Below, one piece after another: positions 37,206 through 45,598 of a stretch of DNA of 54,262 bases. Location of the stretch: positions 1-54,262 of the forward strand of contig CBDUZW010000028.1 in assembly GCA_965371805.1 (NCBI GenBank), written 5' to 3'. Made by a program: the position numbers and the translations under genes. The notes under the pieces were generated by a model, which saw only the letters and a list, made by a program, of their open reading frames with translations, ran no database searches and had not been told where the DNA came from. Numbering within the stretch: position 1 is the first letter of the stretch; each line of letters opens with the position of its first letter. Source of the stretch: JAOZTV01 sp965371805. Lineage in GTDB: Bacteria > Acidobacteriota > Aminicenantia > UBA2199.

Positions 37206-38217
37206 GTATTCTCCACCATTTTCAATTACTTCTGAAATGGTAAAAATCATTTCAAAAATAAGCGAGCGTATTGGACGACTCTCAATTGAAGATTCTGTAA
37301 GTACTTTTCCACAACTAAGACGTTCAAACAGATTAAAAACCATTCATGCATCTCTGGCCATTGAAAATAATTCCCTCTCACTGGAGCAGGTTACTGCGAT
37401 AATAAATGGAAAAAGGGTTCTTGGGAAGCCAAGGGAGATAAAGGAAGTAGAAAATGCATTTAATGTCTATGAAAAACTTGATCAACTGGATCCCTTTAAA
37501 GAAAAAGATTTACTTAAGGCACATAAAATATTGATGGAAAAACTTGTAGATATTTCCGGAATTTACCGTAAAAGCGGCGTTGGAATAATGAAAGGAGACA
37601 GGCTTGTCCATGTAGCCCCACCGGCAGAAAATATACCATACCTGATGAAAGATCTTTTTATATGGCTTAATCAGACAAATGAACATCCATTAATTTCAAG
37701 CTCGGTATTTCATTATGAGTTTGAATTCATACACCCTTTTTCAGATGGAAACGGAAGAATGGGCAGGTTATGGCAAACCCTGATTTTAAGTCAATGGAAA
37801 CCGCTCCTGGCATATCTTCCGGTAGAAACAGTTATTTACAGCAATCAGAAGAAGTACTATCAGGTACTCGCCAAATCCGACCAAGATGCTGATTCTACCC
37901 CCTTTATTGAATTTATGCTCAATGCAATAGATTTATCTCTTCAGGATATTACCGACCCAGTCGCCGACCCAGTCACCGACCCAGTTAAACGTCTTTTAAA
38001 ATTACTGAGAAGAGAGCCCTTGAGTTCCAGTGAAATTAGAAACCGCTTAAATTTAAAACACAGGCAGTCCTTTCGTGAAAATTATCTGCATCCGGCATTA
38101 AAACAAGCCCTTATTGAACAGACGATTCCAGATAAACCCAATAGCCGTTTACAAAAATACCGAATTACAGAAAAAGGTAAGAGTCAGATCACAAAAATTG
38201 AGTTGAAAGAAGGCTGA
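37198..38217 (+). CDS. Fic-family AMP-transferase with C-terminal winged helix
   Basis: Fic enzymes attach AMP (or similar groups) to target proteins. The active-site motif HPFSDGNGRMGR starts at His179. An autoinhibitory helix S-x-x-x-E-N (Ser52, Glu56, Asn57) precedes it, so it is a class II Fic with an intramolecular clamp. Residues about 255-335 contain a winged-helix region (LKHRQSFRENYLHPALKQAL). Between them lies a tandem DPV(A/T) repeat (nt 37957-37990). The first codons ATG ACT AAG derive from the leader module, and translation probably depends on reinitiation after the leader ORF. No antitoxin gene is adjacent. Confidence 0.9.
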   Translation: MTKYSPPFSITSEMVKIISKISERIGRLSIEDSVSTFPQLRRSNRLKTIHASLAIENNSLSLEQVTAIINGKRVLGKPREIKEVENAFNVYEKLDQLDPFKEKDLLKAHKILMEKLVDISGIYRKSGVGIMKGDRLVHVAPPAENIPYLMKDLFIWLNQTNEHPLISSSVFHYEFEFIHPFSDGNGRMGRLWQTLILSQWKPLLAYLPVETVIYSNQKKYYQVLAKSDQDADSTPFIEFMLNAIDLSLQDITDPVADPVTDPVKRLLKLLRREPLSSSEIRNRLNLKHRQSFRENYLHPALKQALIEQTIPDKPNSRLQKYRITEKGKSQITKIELKEG

Positions 38218-38290
38218 GGACAAATGGCTATAATGAATAATCTAAATGTTTGACAATTTATTTGTTTTTTTCTATTAAACTTGAGTCCGC
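38218..38290 (+). repeat. broken copy C of the promoter/leader module
   Basis: The module is present in swapped order: its end (leader ORF ATGGCTATAATGAATAAT, 38224 onward) immediately follows the fic stop, then its head TTGACA (38250-38255), 17 bp, TATTAA (38273-38278). The head runs into the 3' end of fliE. The promoter points into fliE antisense. Confidence 0.6.
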
Positions 38291-38580
38291 ATTACTTCAT
38301 GATATGCATCCATGATTTTTCCTCTAACCTTCATCATAAGTTTAAAAGAAATAGCCGCTTTCTCACCAGCAATCAGGGTACTGTGCAGGTTAGTGTTCTT
38401 ACCTGAAACAAAATCCATAGTCGCCTGTTTAGACGTCATAATATCATCATTAACATTGTTTATAACTTTTTCCAAAACTGAGGTGAATTGTTCACCATCA
38501 TTAGGGACTTCATTTACTTTGGAACGTAGAGAAATATCATCAAGTTGTCTTCTTATATCTGCTATTCTTATATCGGCCAT
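38275..38580 (-). CDS. fliE: flagellar hook-basal body protein FliE
   Basis: FliE is the small rod-to-MS-ring adaptor of the flagellar basal body. The 101 residues match it in length and in the C-terminal motif GEKAAISFKLMMKVRGKIMDAYHEVMRTQV, with the conserved V-R-x-K-x-x-x-A-Y-x-E-x-M-R-x-Q-V ending. GGAG precedes ATG 38580. It is unusual that it stands alone, with no flgB, flgC or fliF in the window, between accessory genes. Its stop codon overlaps the -10 box of module copy C. Confidence 0.85.
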   Translation of the reverse strand: MADIRIADIRRQLDDISLRSKVNEVPNDGEQFTSVLEKVINNVNDDIMTSKQATMDFVSGKNTNLHSTLIAGEKAAISFKLMMKVRGKIMDAYHEVMRTQV

Positions 38581-38796
38581 TATTCACTCCAAAATTTACA
38601 GGCAATTATTATTCCAAAATTATCAGAAAATTTCTTTTTTTTATACAAATGTAATACCAGAGAGGGTTTAGAAGAAAGTTAAATATAAATTAGTACAAAA
38701 ATCTCTTCAAAAACAGAAAAAGTTTGATGGTTTTTTGACAAAAACACAAATTTTTGACAGATTAGAGATAACTTCCATTTAACACACAATAAATTA

Positions 38797-38862
38797 TTTT
38801 TAGAGGATGGGGGCTTTACAGAGCGGATGAATAAGGCAAAAAAAGAGACCAGAGGAAAATAA
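38797..38862 (+). pseudogene. C-terminal remnant of a four-helix-bundle (IVP-type) gene
   Basis: The frame reads FLEDGGFTERMNKAKKETRGK and a stop, matching FLEEGGFTERMYKARKEAREK at the end of the intact gene at 40299-40844. The DNA identity is high over about 65 bp. Upstream codons are missing. The remainder of the 38581-38983 gap is AT-rich with no other gene seen; it contains two TTGACA boxes 23 bp apart (38735-38765). Confidence 0.7.
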
Positions 38863-38983
38863 TTAATAAATTGGGAGAAAAAAGGTGCCAGACTGATTCT
38901 TTTATTTTAACTGAGATATTTCTTCTAAATTTGTATATAGAAATATAGAGTTTTTAAATTAACTCAATTAATGGGAGGAATAT

Positions 38984-40060
38984 ATGAAAAAATTTAGTCT
39001 AATTACACTTCTCGCTGTCTTTTTTTCAATTACGATTTTTGCAAAAACGATTACAGTGATATCACCCAACGGCACGGAGGCCTGGAAAAAAGCTTCACGT
39101 CATCGAATTGCCTGGAAAAGTAGCGGACTGCAGAATAAGGTTAAGTTAATTTTAATGCAGAACAATCGTAAAATTGGTGTCATCCGGGACAATTTGGCTG
39201 CAGTTGGATCCCTGTTATGGAAGGTCGGTCAAATTAAGGGAGGCATGGTGGATCCTGGGAGAGGATACAAGATTCAGGTCGAAGAGATGAAAAGTACGAG
39301 TCCCATAACATTTGATCAAAGTGATCGAAGTTTTAATATCATCGGAAAAACCTTAGATATAATTCTGGAAAAGGTATTTGTTAATTCAATTCAAGAGGGA
39401 GACGTTCGTGCAGTAGCCCGGTATAGAGGCAATGGAAATTTTAATAAGGATGTATACATTGGTATCTGGAGTAATGGGGCGATTCGAAAACCCATAAAAA
39501 AGAGAATAATTTTTAACAAAAACAACGATACCTTTGAATTCCAGGTCTGCAACTGGTCCTATTTGAAGACTAATTCAGCTCAGGTATCGGTAAGAGTTAA
39601 ATTTGATGCAACCAGTCAGCTAAAAGAAGGCACTCGGAGCAATAATGAGAAAACTGCAAAGTTGAGCTTCGCAAAAATAACAAAAATAAATTTAAAAGCG
39701 GATGTTTCCCCAAATGTATACAACTATATCTACAAGGGAAAAATAAAACAAATAAACTTCAAAGCACGTTTTCTGATCGAAGGGCGGGGCACAGTATTAG
39801 TTAAATATCACCGCTATTATACGCATCATAAAGGCTCGAAGGAAATTACTGCAAAAAACATGGGGGGGCCTTATGATTTTTATGTTAAATTGAAGAACCA
39901 ATACTCACAAGAGTGGAAAGAAGTGTCATGGTATAAAATTGAGTCCTATTATATTAATCACGGAAATTCTATCTATTTGAAATCCTACAGGGTTAAGGCC
40001 TTTTCACCCAATCGAATAAATTCGAACCCTGCCAGTTATCAGGTTCGTTATAGGAAATAG
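38984..40060 (+). CDS. secreted protein with Kre9/KNH-like N-terminal domain
   Basis: GGGAGG before ATG 38984. Signal peptide MKKFSLITLLAVFFSITIFA. Residues about 21-115 match the Kre9/KNH (Ser-Thr-rich GPI-anchor) domain: ITVISPNGTEAWKKASRHRIAWKSSG and KVKLILMQNN. Two further beta-rich regions follow: about 118-220 is CARDB-like (VARYRGNG ... RSNNEKTAKLSF) and about 225-358 is unassigned. It is probably surface-exposed. No catalytic motif. A GC-rich hairpin follows the stop. Confidence 0.75.
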   Translation: MKKFSLITLLAVFFSITIFAKTITVISPNGTEAWKKASRHRIAWKSSGLQNKVKLILMQNNRKIGVIRDNLAAVGSLLWKVGQIKGGMVDPGRGYKIQVEEMKSTSPITFDQSDRSFNIIGKTLDIILEKVFVNSIQEGDVRAVARYRGNGNFNKDVYIGIWSNGAIRKPIKKRIIFNKNNDTFEFQVCNWSYLKTNSAQVSVRVKFDATSQLKEGTRSNNEKTAKLSFAKITKINLKADVSPNVYNYIYKGKIKQINFKARFLIEGRGTVLVKYHRYYTHHKGSKEITAKNMGGPYDFYVKLKNQYSQEWKEVSWYKIESYYINHGNSIYLKSYRVKAFSPNRINSNPASYQVRYRK

Positions 40061-40078
40061 TAAGAAATTGTTGCAAAC

Positions 40079-40099
40079 GGGGACGAAACCATCGTCCCC
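40079..40099 (+). terminator. hairpin after the KNH-domain gene
   Basis: Perfect 8-bp stem GGGGACGA/TCGTCCCC with loop AACCA, 18 nt after the stop. The following bases are not T-rich, so termination strength is uncertain. Confidence 0.55.
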
Positions 40100-40191
40100 C
40101 TCTATCCATCTGACATTAAAATAATCCTGCTCACATTCCAGTTGAGCGGCATAATCATTTTTGTCACTTCTATATTAAAGGATCTAGATGT

Positions 40192-40306
40192 TTGACAATT
40201 AATTCGTTTTTTCCTATGATACTTGCATATCGGAATTTAAGATAAATTCCTTGTGGGGCATGGATGTTACTAAAGAGGGCAAATGGCTATAATAAACAAT
40301 GACTAA
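40192..40306 (+). promoter_or_regulatory. promoter plus leader module, copy B (four-helix-bundle gene)
   Basis: TTGACA (40192-40197), 17 bp, TATGAT (40215-40220). Inverted repeat GGAATTTA/TAAATTCC (40232-40250). Leader ORF MAIINND (40283-40306) with GAGG upstream; its stop spans ATG 40299 in the same +1 geometry as copy A. Confidence 0.75.
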
Positions 40307-40844
40307 ACTTATCCCAAAACATGGTGGTTTTAGAAAGCTAAGAAGCTTTCAAACAGCTCAGCAGATTTATGATGCAACTGTAATTTTCTGTGACCGTTTT
40401 ATAGACAGATTTTCAAGAACAAAGGACCAGATGGTCCAGGCCGCAAGGAGCGGCACTCAGAACATCGCAGAGGGCAGCCTTGCTGCTGCAACCTCAAAAA
40501 AAATCGAATTAAAATTAACTAGTATCGCCCGTGCAAGTCTGGGAGAGCTCTTACTTGATTATGAGGATTATATCCGTCAGAGAGGCCTTAAACTATGGAA
40601 TAAAAATGACCCCAAAGCCCTTGCAGTAAGAAAGAAATTCTCAGATCAGTCAGACAAGTCAGACCCGTCCGACTGGAAAGAGATGTCCGACGAGCAATTC
40701 AGTAATACTCTAATATGTTTAATTAATCAGGCAAGTTATTTACTCTGGAGGCAGATGCAGAGGCTTGAAAAGGATTTTTTAGAAGAGGGCGGCTTTACAG
40801 AGCGGATGTATAAGGCAAGAAAAGAGGCCAGAGAAAAATCATGA
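40299..40844 (+). CDS. four-helix-bundle protein (23S rRNA IVP / S23 family)
   Basis: The family signature is seen in FRKLRSFQTAQQIYDATVIFC (helix 1), QMVQAARSGTQNIAEGS (helix 2), and ELKLTSIARASLGELLLDYEDYI (helix 3), with a C-terminal helix LICLINQASYLLWRQMQRL. Between helices 3 and 4 lies a low-complexity KFSDQSDKSDPSD stretch. Relatives are found in insertions of 23S rRNA and as stand-alone genes; function unknown. The gene has no ribosome binding site of its own but a leader ORF. It ends with an ATGA overlap with radC, so it is the first gene of a two-gene unit. A dead paralogue tail lies at 38797. Confidence 0.85.
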   Translation: MTKLIPKHGGFRKLRSFQTAQQIYDATVIFCDRFIDRFSRTKDQMVQAARSGTQNIAEGSLAAATSKKIELKLTSIARASLGELLLDYEDYIRQRGLKLWNKNDPKALAVRKKFSDQSDKSDPSDWKEMSDEQFSNTLICLINQASYLLWRQMQRLEKDFLEEGGFTERMYKARKEAREKS

Positions 40845-41530
40845 GATCATCTGGAATTAATAACTGGCCTGAAGAGGATAGACCAAGGGAAAAACTTCTT
40901 AAGAAGGGTGCAAAGTCTTTAAGTAATTCAGAGCTTTTGGCTATTTTAATTCGAACAGGATCAAAAGGGAATAGTGCAATAGATCTAGCCAGGCAGATAA
41001 TTAATAAATTTGGTTCTTTTCGGAATATGACTCATACAGATATTAGGGATTGGAAAGAGTTTAAAGGTTTGGGAAATGCCAAGATTGCTCATATTCAGGC
41101 TGCTCTTGAAATAGGAAGGCGATTCAGAGAAGATGAGGCCAGTACTTCAAAACAAAAGATAGGATCTGCAAAAGATGTTACAGATATTCTGATGCCTCAG
41201 ATGAGGGATCTAAAGACTGAAGTTTTTAAGGTTGTTTATCTGGATTCTAATAATCAGATTATCGATATCTCTGATGCTGCAATAGGTACAGTAAATAAAG
41301 CGGTTCCGATAGTTAGAGAAATAATTCACTCAGCATTACAAAAATTTGCTGTTTCGATTATTTGTGCTCATAATCATCCAAGTGGGAATATCTCTCCAAG
41401 TGATCAAGACAAAAAGTTTACTCATGAATTACACTCTGCGGGGAAATTAATGGAGATAGAAATGCTCGATCATGTTATAATTGGAAATGATAAGTATTTC
41501 AGTTTTTCTGATGAAGGACTATTGAAATAA
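40841..41530 (+). CDS. radC: RadC family JAB-domain protein
   Basis: The N-terminal helix-hairpin-helix part (LSNSELLAILIRTG ... FKGLGNAKIAHIQAALEIGRR) precedes the JAMM metal site AHNHPSGNISPSDQD (first His177), with E from KTEVFKVVYLD. RadC proteins were linked to repair or plasmid/phage-related functions, but the role is unsettled. The start overlaps the four-helix-bundle stop (ATGA), so expression depends on the upstream leader/promoter module. A strong palindrome follows the gene. Confidence 0.9.
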   Translation: MRSSGINNWPEEDRPREKLLKKGAKSLSNSELLAILIRTGSKGNSAIDLARQIINKFGSFRNMTHTDIRDWKEFKGLGNAKIAHIQAALEIGRRFREDEASTSKQKIGSAKDVTDILMPQMRDLKTEVFKVVYLDSNNQIIDISDAAIGTVNKAVPIVREIIHSALQKFAVSIICAHNHPSGNISPSDQDKKFTHELHSAGKLMEIEMLDHVIIGNDKYFSFSDEGLLK

Positions 41531-41580
41531 AACTTTAAAAATTTGCTATAAAGGCTCTCGCATAAAACTCCTTACCTTTA

Positions 41581-41642
41581 CCAAAATGTGCTCTCACATT
41601 TTGGAGCGCGCCGTCAATTTCCGATATTGGCGGTTAATTGAC
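41581..41642. repeat. two adjacent palindromes between radC and ygjP
   Basis: CCAAAATGTG/CACATTTTGG is a perfect 10-bp stem with a 4-base loop (41581-41604). GTCAATT/AATTGAC (41613-41642) encloses a CCG/CGG inner stem. They separate two convergent units and may be a bidirectional terminator or a REP-like repeat. Confidence 0.55.
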
Positions 41643-41740
41643 TTCACAAGCCGGTTATGAGGTTCATGCTGCGCCTTATCTATTATTTATCTACAATGGA
41701 TTTTTTGTCTATCCACATATTCTGGCAGAGATCTAAAATT

Positions 41741-42406
41741 TTAACTTTTCCCTTCCAGTCTGTTTTTTCTTCTTTTCCAGTCCGGCATATAAATACTTAA
41801 ATAATTATAAAAATCTTTACTGTGGGTTGAATGAATTAAGTGAGTTAATTCATGAAATATAACATATTCAATACATTCCCTGGGTTTTTTTATTAATTCT
41901 CTGTTTAGATTAAGGTACGACTTTTTAGGATTACAACTTCCCCACCTGGTTTTCATATCTCTAATTTTAATGTTTTTAATTTCAATATTGACAATTTTCT
42001 GGTATTTAATTAATGCCTTATTAAAATGAATAATTGCCTTTTTATAGTACCATTCCCTAATCAACAATTTTTTATTATCAAAATTATGTTTATTCTTCAC
42101 AAATAAATTTATATATCCTTTTTGCAGTTTGACTGTTTCTTTTTCGTCCTCTCTTACTTTCAGTCTATAATTTCTGCCCAGATAATTTACGTTTTCGCCA
42201 CTGACATACTCTTTTGGAGGTGAGGTTTCAGTCCCACATGAGATATAGAAATCAATCTTTTTATTAATCCAGTTTGCCCTTTTTTTTAGTACATAATTTA
42301 TATATTCATCATTTGTTTTTAAGGGAGCTGTTAAAATCACATCGCAGTTTGGTCTTACCTTAATATTGATATGAATAACATCTTTTCTAATTATCTGTAA
42401 ATTCAT
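41741..42406 (-). CDS. YgjP-type metallopeptidase (DUF45 family)
   Basis: The zinc motif HELTHLIHSTHS (His185, Glu186, His189, with His195) and the preceding MKTRWGSCNPKKSYLNLN match the YgjP/WLM-type putative zinc peptidases. These genes often sit at the end of type I restriction operons. The ATG overlaps the hsdR stop by one base (TGATG), so translation is coupled. It is the last gene of the operon. No experimental role in restriction is known to me. Confidence 0.85.
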   Translation of the reverse strand: MNLQIIRKDVIHINIKVRPNCDVILTAPLKTNDEYINYVLKKRANWINKKIDFYISCGTETSPPKEYVSGENVNYLGRNYRLKVREDEKETVKLQKGYINLFVKNKHNFDNKKLLIREWYYKKAIIHFNKALIKYQKIVNIEIKNIKIRDMKTRWGSCNPKKSYLNLNRELIKKPRECIEYVIFHELTHLIHSTHSKDFYNYLSIYMPDWKRRKNRLEGKS

Positions 42407-45400
42407 CAGTAGTTATTTACTCCAATATTTCGAATAAGACTTAAAAGCTTATCGCTCTCGTTAAATTTCATATTATTTTTGTCCTCTAGATCCCATAAAA
42501 TTTCATCAATTTGTCCATCAATGCTGTTTTTTACATCTGAATTGTTTTTCCAATCCGGTTTTTTTGCTATTTCCTTAAAAATTTCATCTATTTGAATGAC
42601 AACACTTATAAATAAGTCATCCTTATTTTCATTTCTATTTCCATAGCTCGCTCTTGGTTCTGCAACCATAGCAGTGTTTGTCAATTGAGCATTTATAAAG
42701 TGAGAGTGCAAATTATCATAAAATGCTTTAGAACCTTTATTATTTAGAATCGGTTGCGGATAATGATTCTCCTCTGCTTCATTTTGTGACATAAGCATTG
42801 TTCTGATATCTTTTGCCTGATTTAGTTTTTCTTCTTCGCTTAATCGTTTGTCCTTATACTCTTCAATTATCTCTTTAATTCTAAGTGATAATTTTTCATA
42901 ATAAGCCGGATTTGATTCCATTCTTTCGGTAATGATAGACGTAGTGGCACTTAAAATTGCATCAGCCCTTGCATTGTCTCCGACAACTCTTTCAAGTTCC
43001 GCCTCAAAATCCTTGTCAAATATATCAACCAGTTTTGTAAGCTGATTTACCTCATTTGCACTGATAAACGTATCCAGCAGTTTCTGCATCTGTCTTTCAT
43101 ATTTCCCGAAATCAACTGTCTCGTGATACCTGATTTTCACGCTGGCTCTTAACTCACTATAGAATTTCATTTTTGATTTATACCTATATATTTCAGATTC
43201 ACTAAAAATATCATCAATCTTATCTGATGATAGTGCCAGTTTCAAGGCTCTTGCATAATGGGATAGATAGTCATAAAATTTCTTTCTGATTTCTTGATCA
43301 GCTAAAAAGACTTCATAACTTTCCTGATCATTCTTGTTTTCAACATCAGCAAACAGATCTTCCAGATATGTGTAATAGGTTATAACCTGTGCAATCTCAT
43401 CTTTAATATCAAATACAGCATTTATCAGATCTTCATTTTCAAAATTATCAAGTCCGGCATCAGAGTAGTCACTTAATGCTTTATCCAGATCTCCTAATAA
43501 TCCCCGATAGTCAATAATAAAGCCAAAGTCTTTCCCGTCATAAAGTCTGTTTACCCGGGCAATTGCCTGAAGTAAATTATGCTCTTTTAATAGTTTGTCT
43601 ATATATAAAACACTGGCTCTGGGTGCATCAAATCCGGTTAGAAGTTTATCAACAACAATCAATAATTCCACCTCATCACCATGTACAAACTGGTCTTTTA
43701 TTTTACTGACATATTTATCTTCATCCCCATACTTTTTCATGAGTTTTGACCACTCATCTATTATAAACTGCTTATTGTCATCATCAACTTTATCATAGCC
43801 TTCTCTCATATCAGGGGATGAGATAATAAATGCAGACTTAATGTCTCCCTCTTCTTCAAATAGTTTATGGTATTTAATAGATTCATATTTAGAGCTTGTT
43901 GCAAGCATGGCTTTAAATCCGGTTCCCTGAATGTTTTTTTTAAAATGCTCATTAATATCCAGCATAATCATCTCTAATCTCCGTTCACTGGAAGCAACTT
44001 TCTGAAATCTTGCCCATTTCCTTTTTAAATCAAGTTTCTGCTCATCACTCAGGTTTTTGGCAATTTTTTCAAATCTTCTATCCAGCCCTTTTTCATCAGA
44101 GATCCACTGGTCAACCAGTCTTCCCTCATAAAGCAGGGGGAGTACTGCTTTATCTCTTACCGCCTGATCAATTGTATACCTATGGATCTCTCCTCCAAAT
44201 TTTGCAAAACTGTTTTTCTCCTTTTTCATTAATGGCGTTCCGGTAAATCCAAGATAACATGCATTGGGAAAAACTTTTCTCATTGCCCTGTGCATATCTC
44301 CACTCTGGGTTCTATGGGATTCATCAACCAATATGAAAATATTGGCATCCTTTATTTCAACTTTCTCTTTTTTGACTGTTTCAAATTTATTAATAACGGT
44401 TGTTATTACAGTCGTTCCACTCTGCAGAAGTTCAATCAGATTACGTCCGGAACCTGCTTTTTTTGCCTGTACTTCACTGCTCTTAAAGGTTTCATGTATT
44501 TGACTGTCTAAATCTTTCCTGTCGGTTACAATAATGATTTTTGAGTTTACAATGTCCATTTTAATTACTTTTGCAAGCATCACCATTGTTAAAGATTTCC
44601 CACTTCCCTGAGTATGCCAGATTAGGCCGCCGCCTCTTTTTCCGGTATTATCAATTTCATTTATCCTGATAAGGATTTTTTTAATAGCAAAAAACTGCTG
44701 GTATCGGGCTATTTTTTTTTCCTTTCCATCAAAGATAATAAATGAGTGAATTAAGTTTACCAATCGTTCTTTGCTGAAAAGTGAGACAATCGTTTTATCC
44801 AGATTACTGGGGATTCTATCAAAGATTAAATCTTTCAAATCATGATCCTCTTCCTCTTTCCAGACGGAGTAGAATTTTTTCTGTGTCCCGGTGGTTGCAA
44901 ATTTCGGGGAGTGATTATTTCCAGCCAGGGTAATCTGGATATATTTAAAAAGCTGTGGAATTTCCCCGACACTCTGGTTTCTAAGCATTTGTGATATCCC
45001 CTGATCTGTACTTATGCTTGATTTTTTCAATTCAAATACGGCTATTGGAATGCCGTTAATAAATAGAACCAGGTCGGGCCGTCTGGTTTTTATTGTTTCA
45101 TTTTTGGTAGTCCTATCGACTATAAATTCTTCAGTAAAATGAAAATGATTGTTTTCAGGATTTTTAAAATCAATATATTTTAAGGAAAAACTTTTTCTGA
45201 CGCCGTCAATCAGCTCTTCTGAATATGAGTTTCCTAACAGAAGTTGGTCGCTGATCCTCTGGTTTGCGGTCATCAGGCCTTCGTTCAGGGATTCGTCAAG
45301 GTCGTTGATGGCTTTGGCGATGTTTTTGGGTGAGAAGTTATAGTTTATGCCTTTATAGTTAAAGTTGTTGATACTTTGAAGTCTTTCGAGCAGGATGTCT

Positions 45401-45534
45401 TTGAGGACGACCTGGTTGGTGCTGCTTCTGAAATTTGATATGTCTTCCGGGGATATAAAGGTATAGTCCATGGATTTTAGAAGATCTATTGTATTCTCCT
45501 GCAATTTTGCTTCAGCTGAAATGTCCTTGTCCAT
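42406..45534 (-). CDS. hsdR: type I restriction enzyme, R subunit
   Basis: HsdR is the motor and nuclease of the type I complex: it translocates DNA and cleaves it. Visible are the PD-(D/E)XK nuclease residues PDLVLFINGIPIAVFELKKS (about 130-150), Walker A TQGSGKSLTM (about 308-317), DESHR (about 405), and the helicase motifs up to IARVNRLYDG. The 1042 residues are full-length. AAGGAG precedes ATG 45534. It lies 64 bp downstream of the 1248-residue gene on the same strand and overlaps ygjP. Confidence 0.95.
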   Translation of the reverse strand: MDKDISAEAKLQENTIDLLKSMDYTFISPEDISNFRSSTNQVVLKDILLERLQSINNFNYKGINYNFSPKNIAKAINDLDESLNEGLMTANQRISDQLLLGNSYSEELIDGVRKSFSLKYIDFKNPENNHFHFTEEFIVDRTTKNETIKTRRPDLVLFINGIPIAVFELKKSSISTDQGISQMLRNQSVGEIPQLFKYIQITLAGNNHSPKFATTGTQKKFYSVWKEEEDHDLKDLIFDRIPSNLDKTIVSLFSKERLVNLIHSFIIFDGKEKKIARYQQFFAIKKILIRINEIDNTGKRGGGLIWHTQGSGKSLTMVMLAKVIKMDIVNSKIIIVTDRKDLDSQIHETFKSSEVQAKKAGSGRNLIELLQSGTTVITTVINKFETVKKEKVEIKDANIFILVDESHRTQSGDMHRAMRKVFPNACYLGFTGTPLMKKEKNSFAKFGGEIHRYTIDQAVRDKAVLPLLYEGRLVDQWISDEKGLDRRFEKIAKNLSDEQKLDLKRKWARFQKVASSERRLEMIMLDINEHFKKNIQGTGFKAMLATSSKYESIKYHKLFEEEGDIKSAFIISSPDMREGYDKVDDDNKQFIIDEWSKLMKKYGDEDKYVSKIKDQFVHGDEVELLIVVDKLLTGFDAPRASVLYIDKLLKEHNLLQAIARVNRLYDGKDFGFIIDYRGLLGDLDKALSDYSDAGLDNFENEDLINAVFDIKDEIAQVITYYTYLEDLFADVENKNDQESYEVFLADQEIRKKFYDYLSHYARALKLALSSDKIDDIFSESEIYRYKSKMKFYSELRASVKIRYHETVDFGKYERQMQKLLDTFISANEVNQLTKLVDIFDKDFEAELERVVGDNARADAILSATTSIITERMESNPAYYEKLSLRIKEIIEEYKDKRLSEEEKLNQAKDIRTMLMSQNEAEENHYPQPILNNKGSKAFYDNLHSHFINAQLTNTAMVAEPRASYGNRNENKDDLFISVVIQIDEIFKEIAKKPDWKNNSDVKNSIDGQIDEILWDLEDKNNMKFNESDKLLSLIRNIGVNNY

Positions 45535-45598
45535 CTTTTCTCCTTAAAAATTGTTTCTTAGTTTACTTTTGAGTCTTAAACTTTACTATAGATTTATT

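Noticed and set aside
38581..38983. Promoter of sigma28 type for fliE
   Set aside because: No TAAA-N15-GCCGATAA-like sequence was seen upstream of the fliE start.
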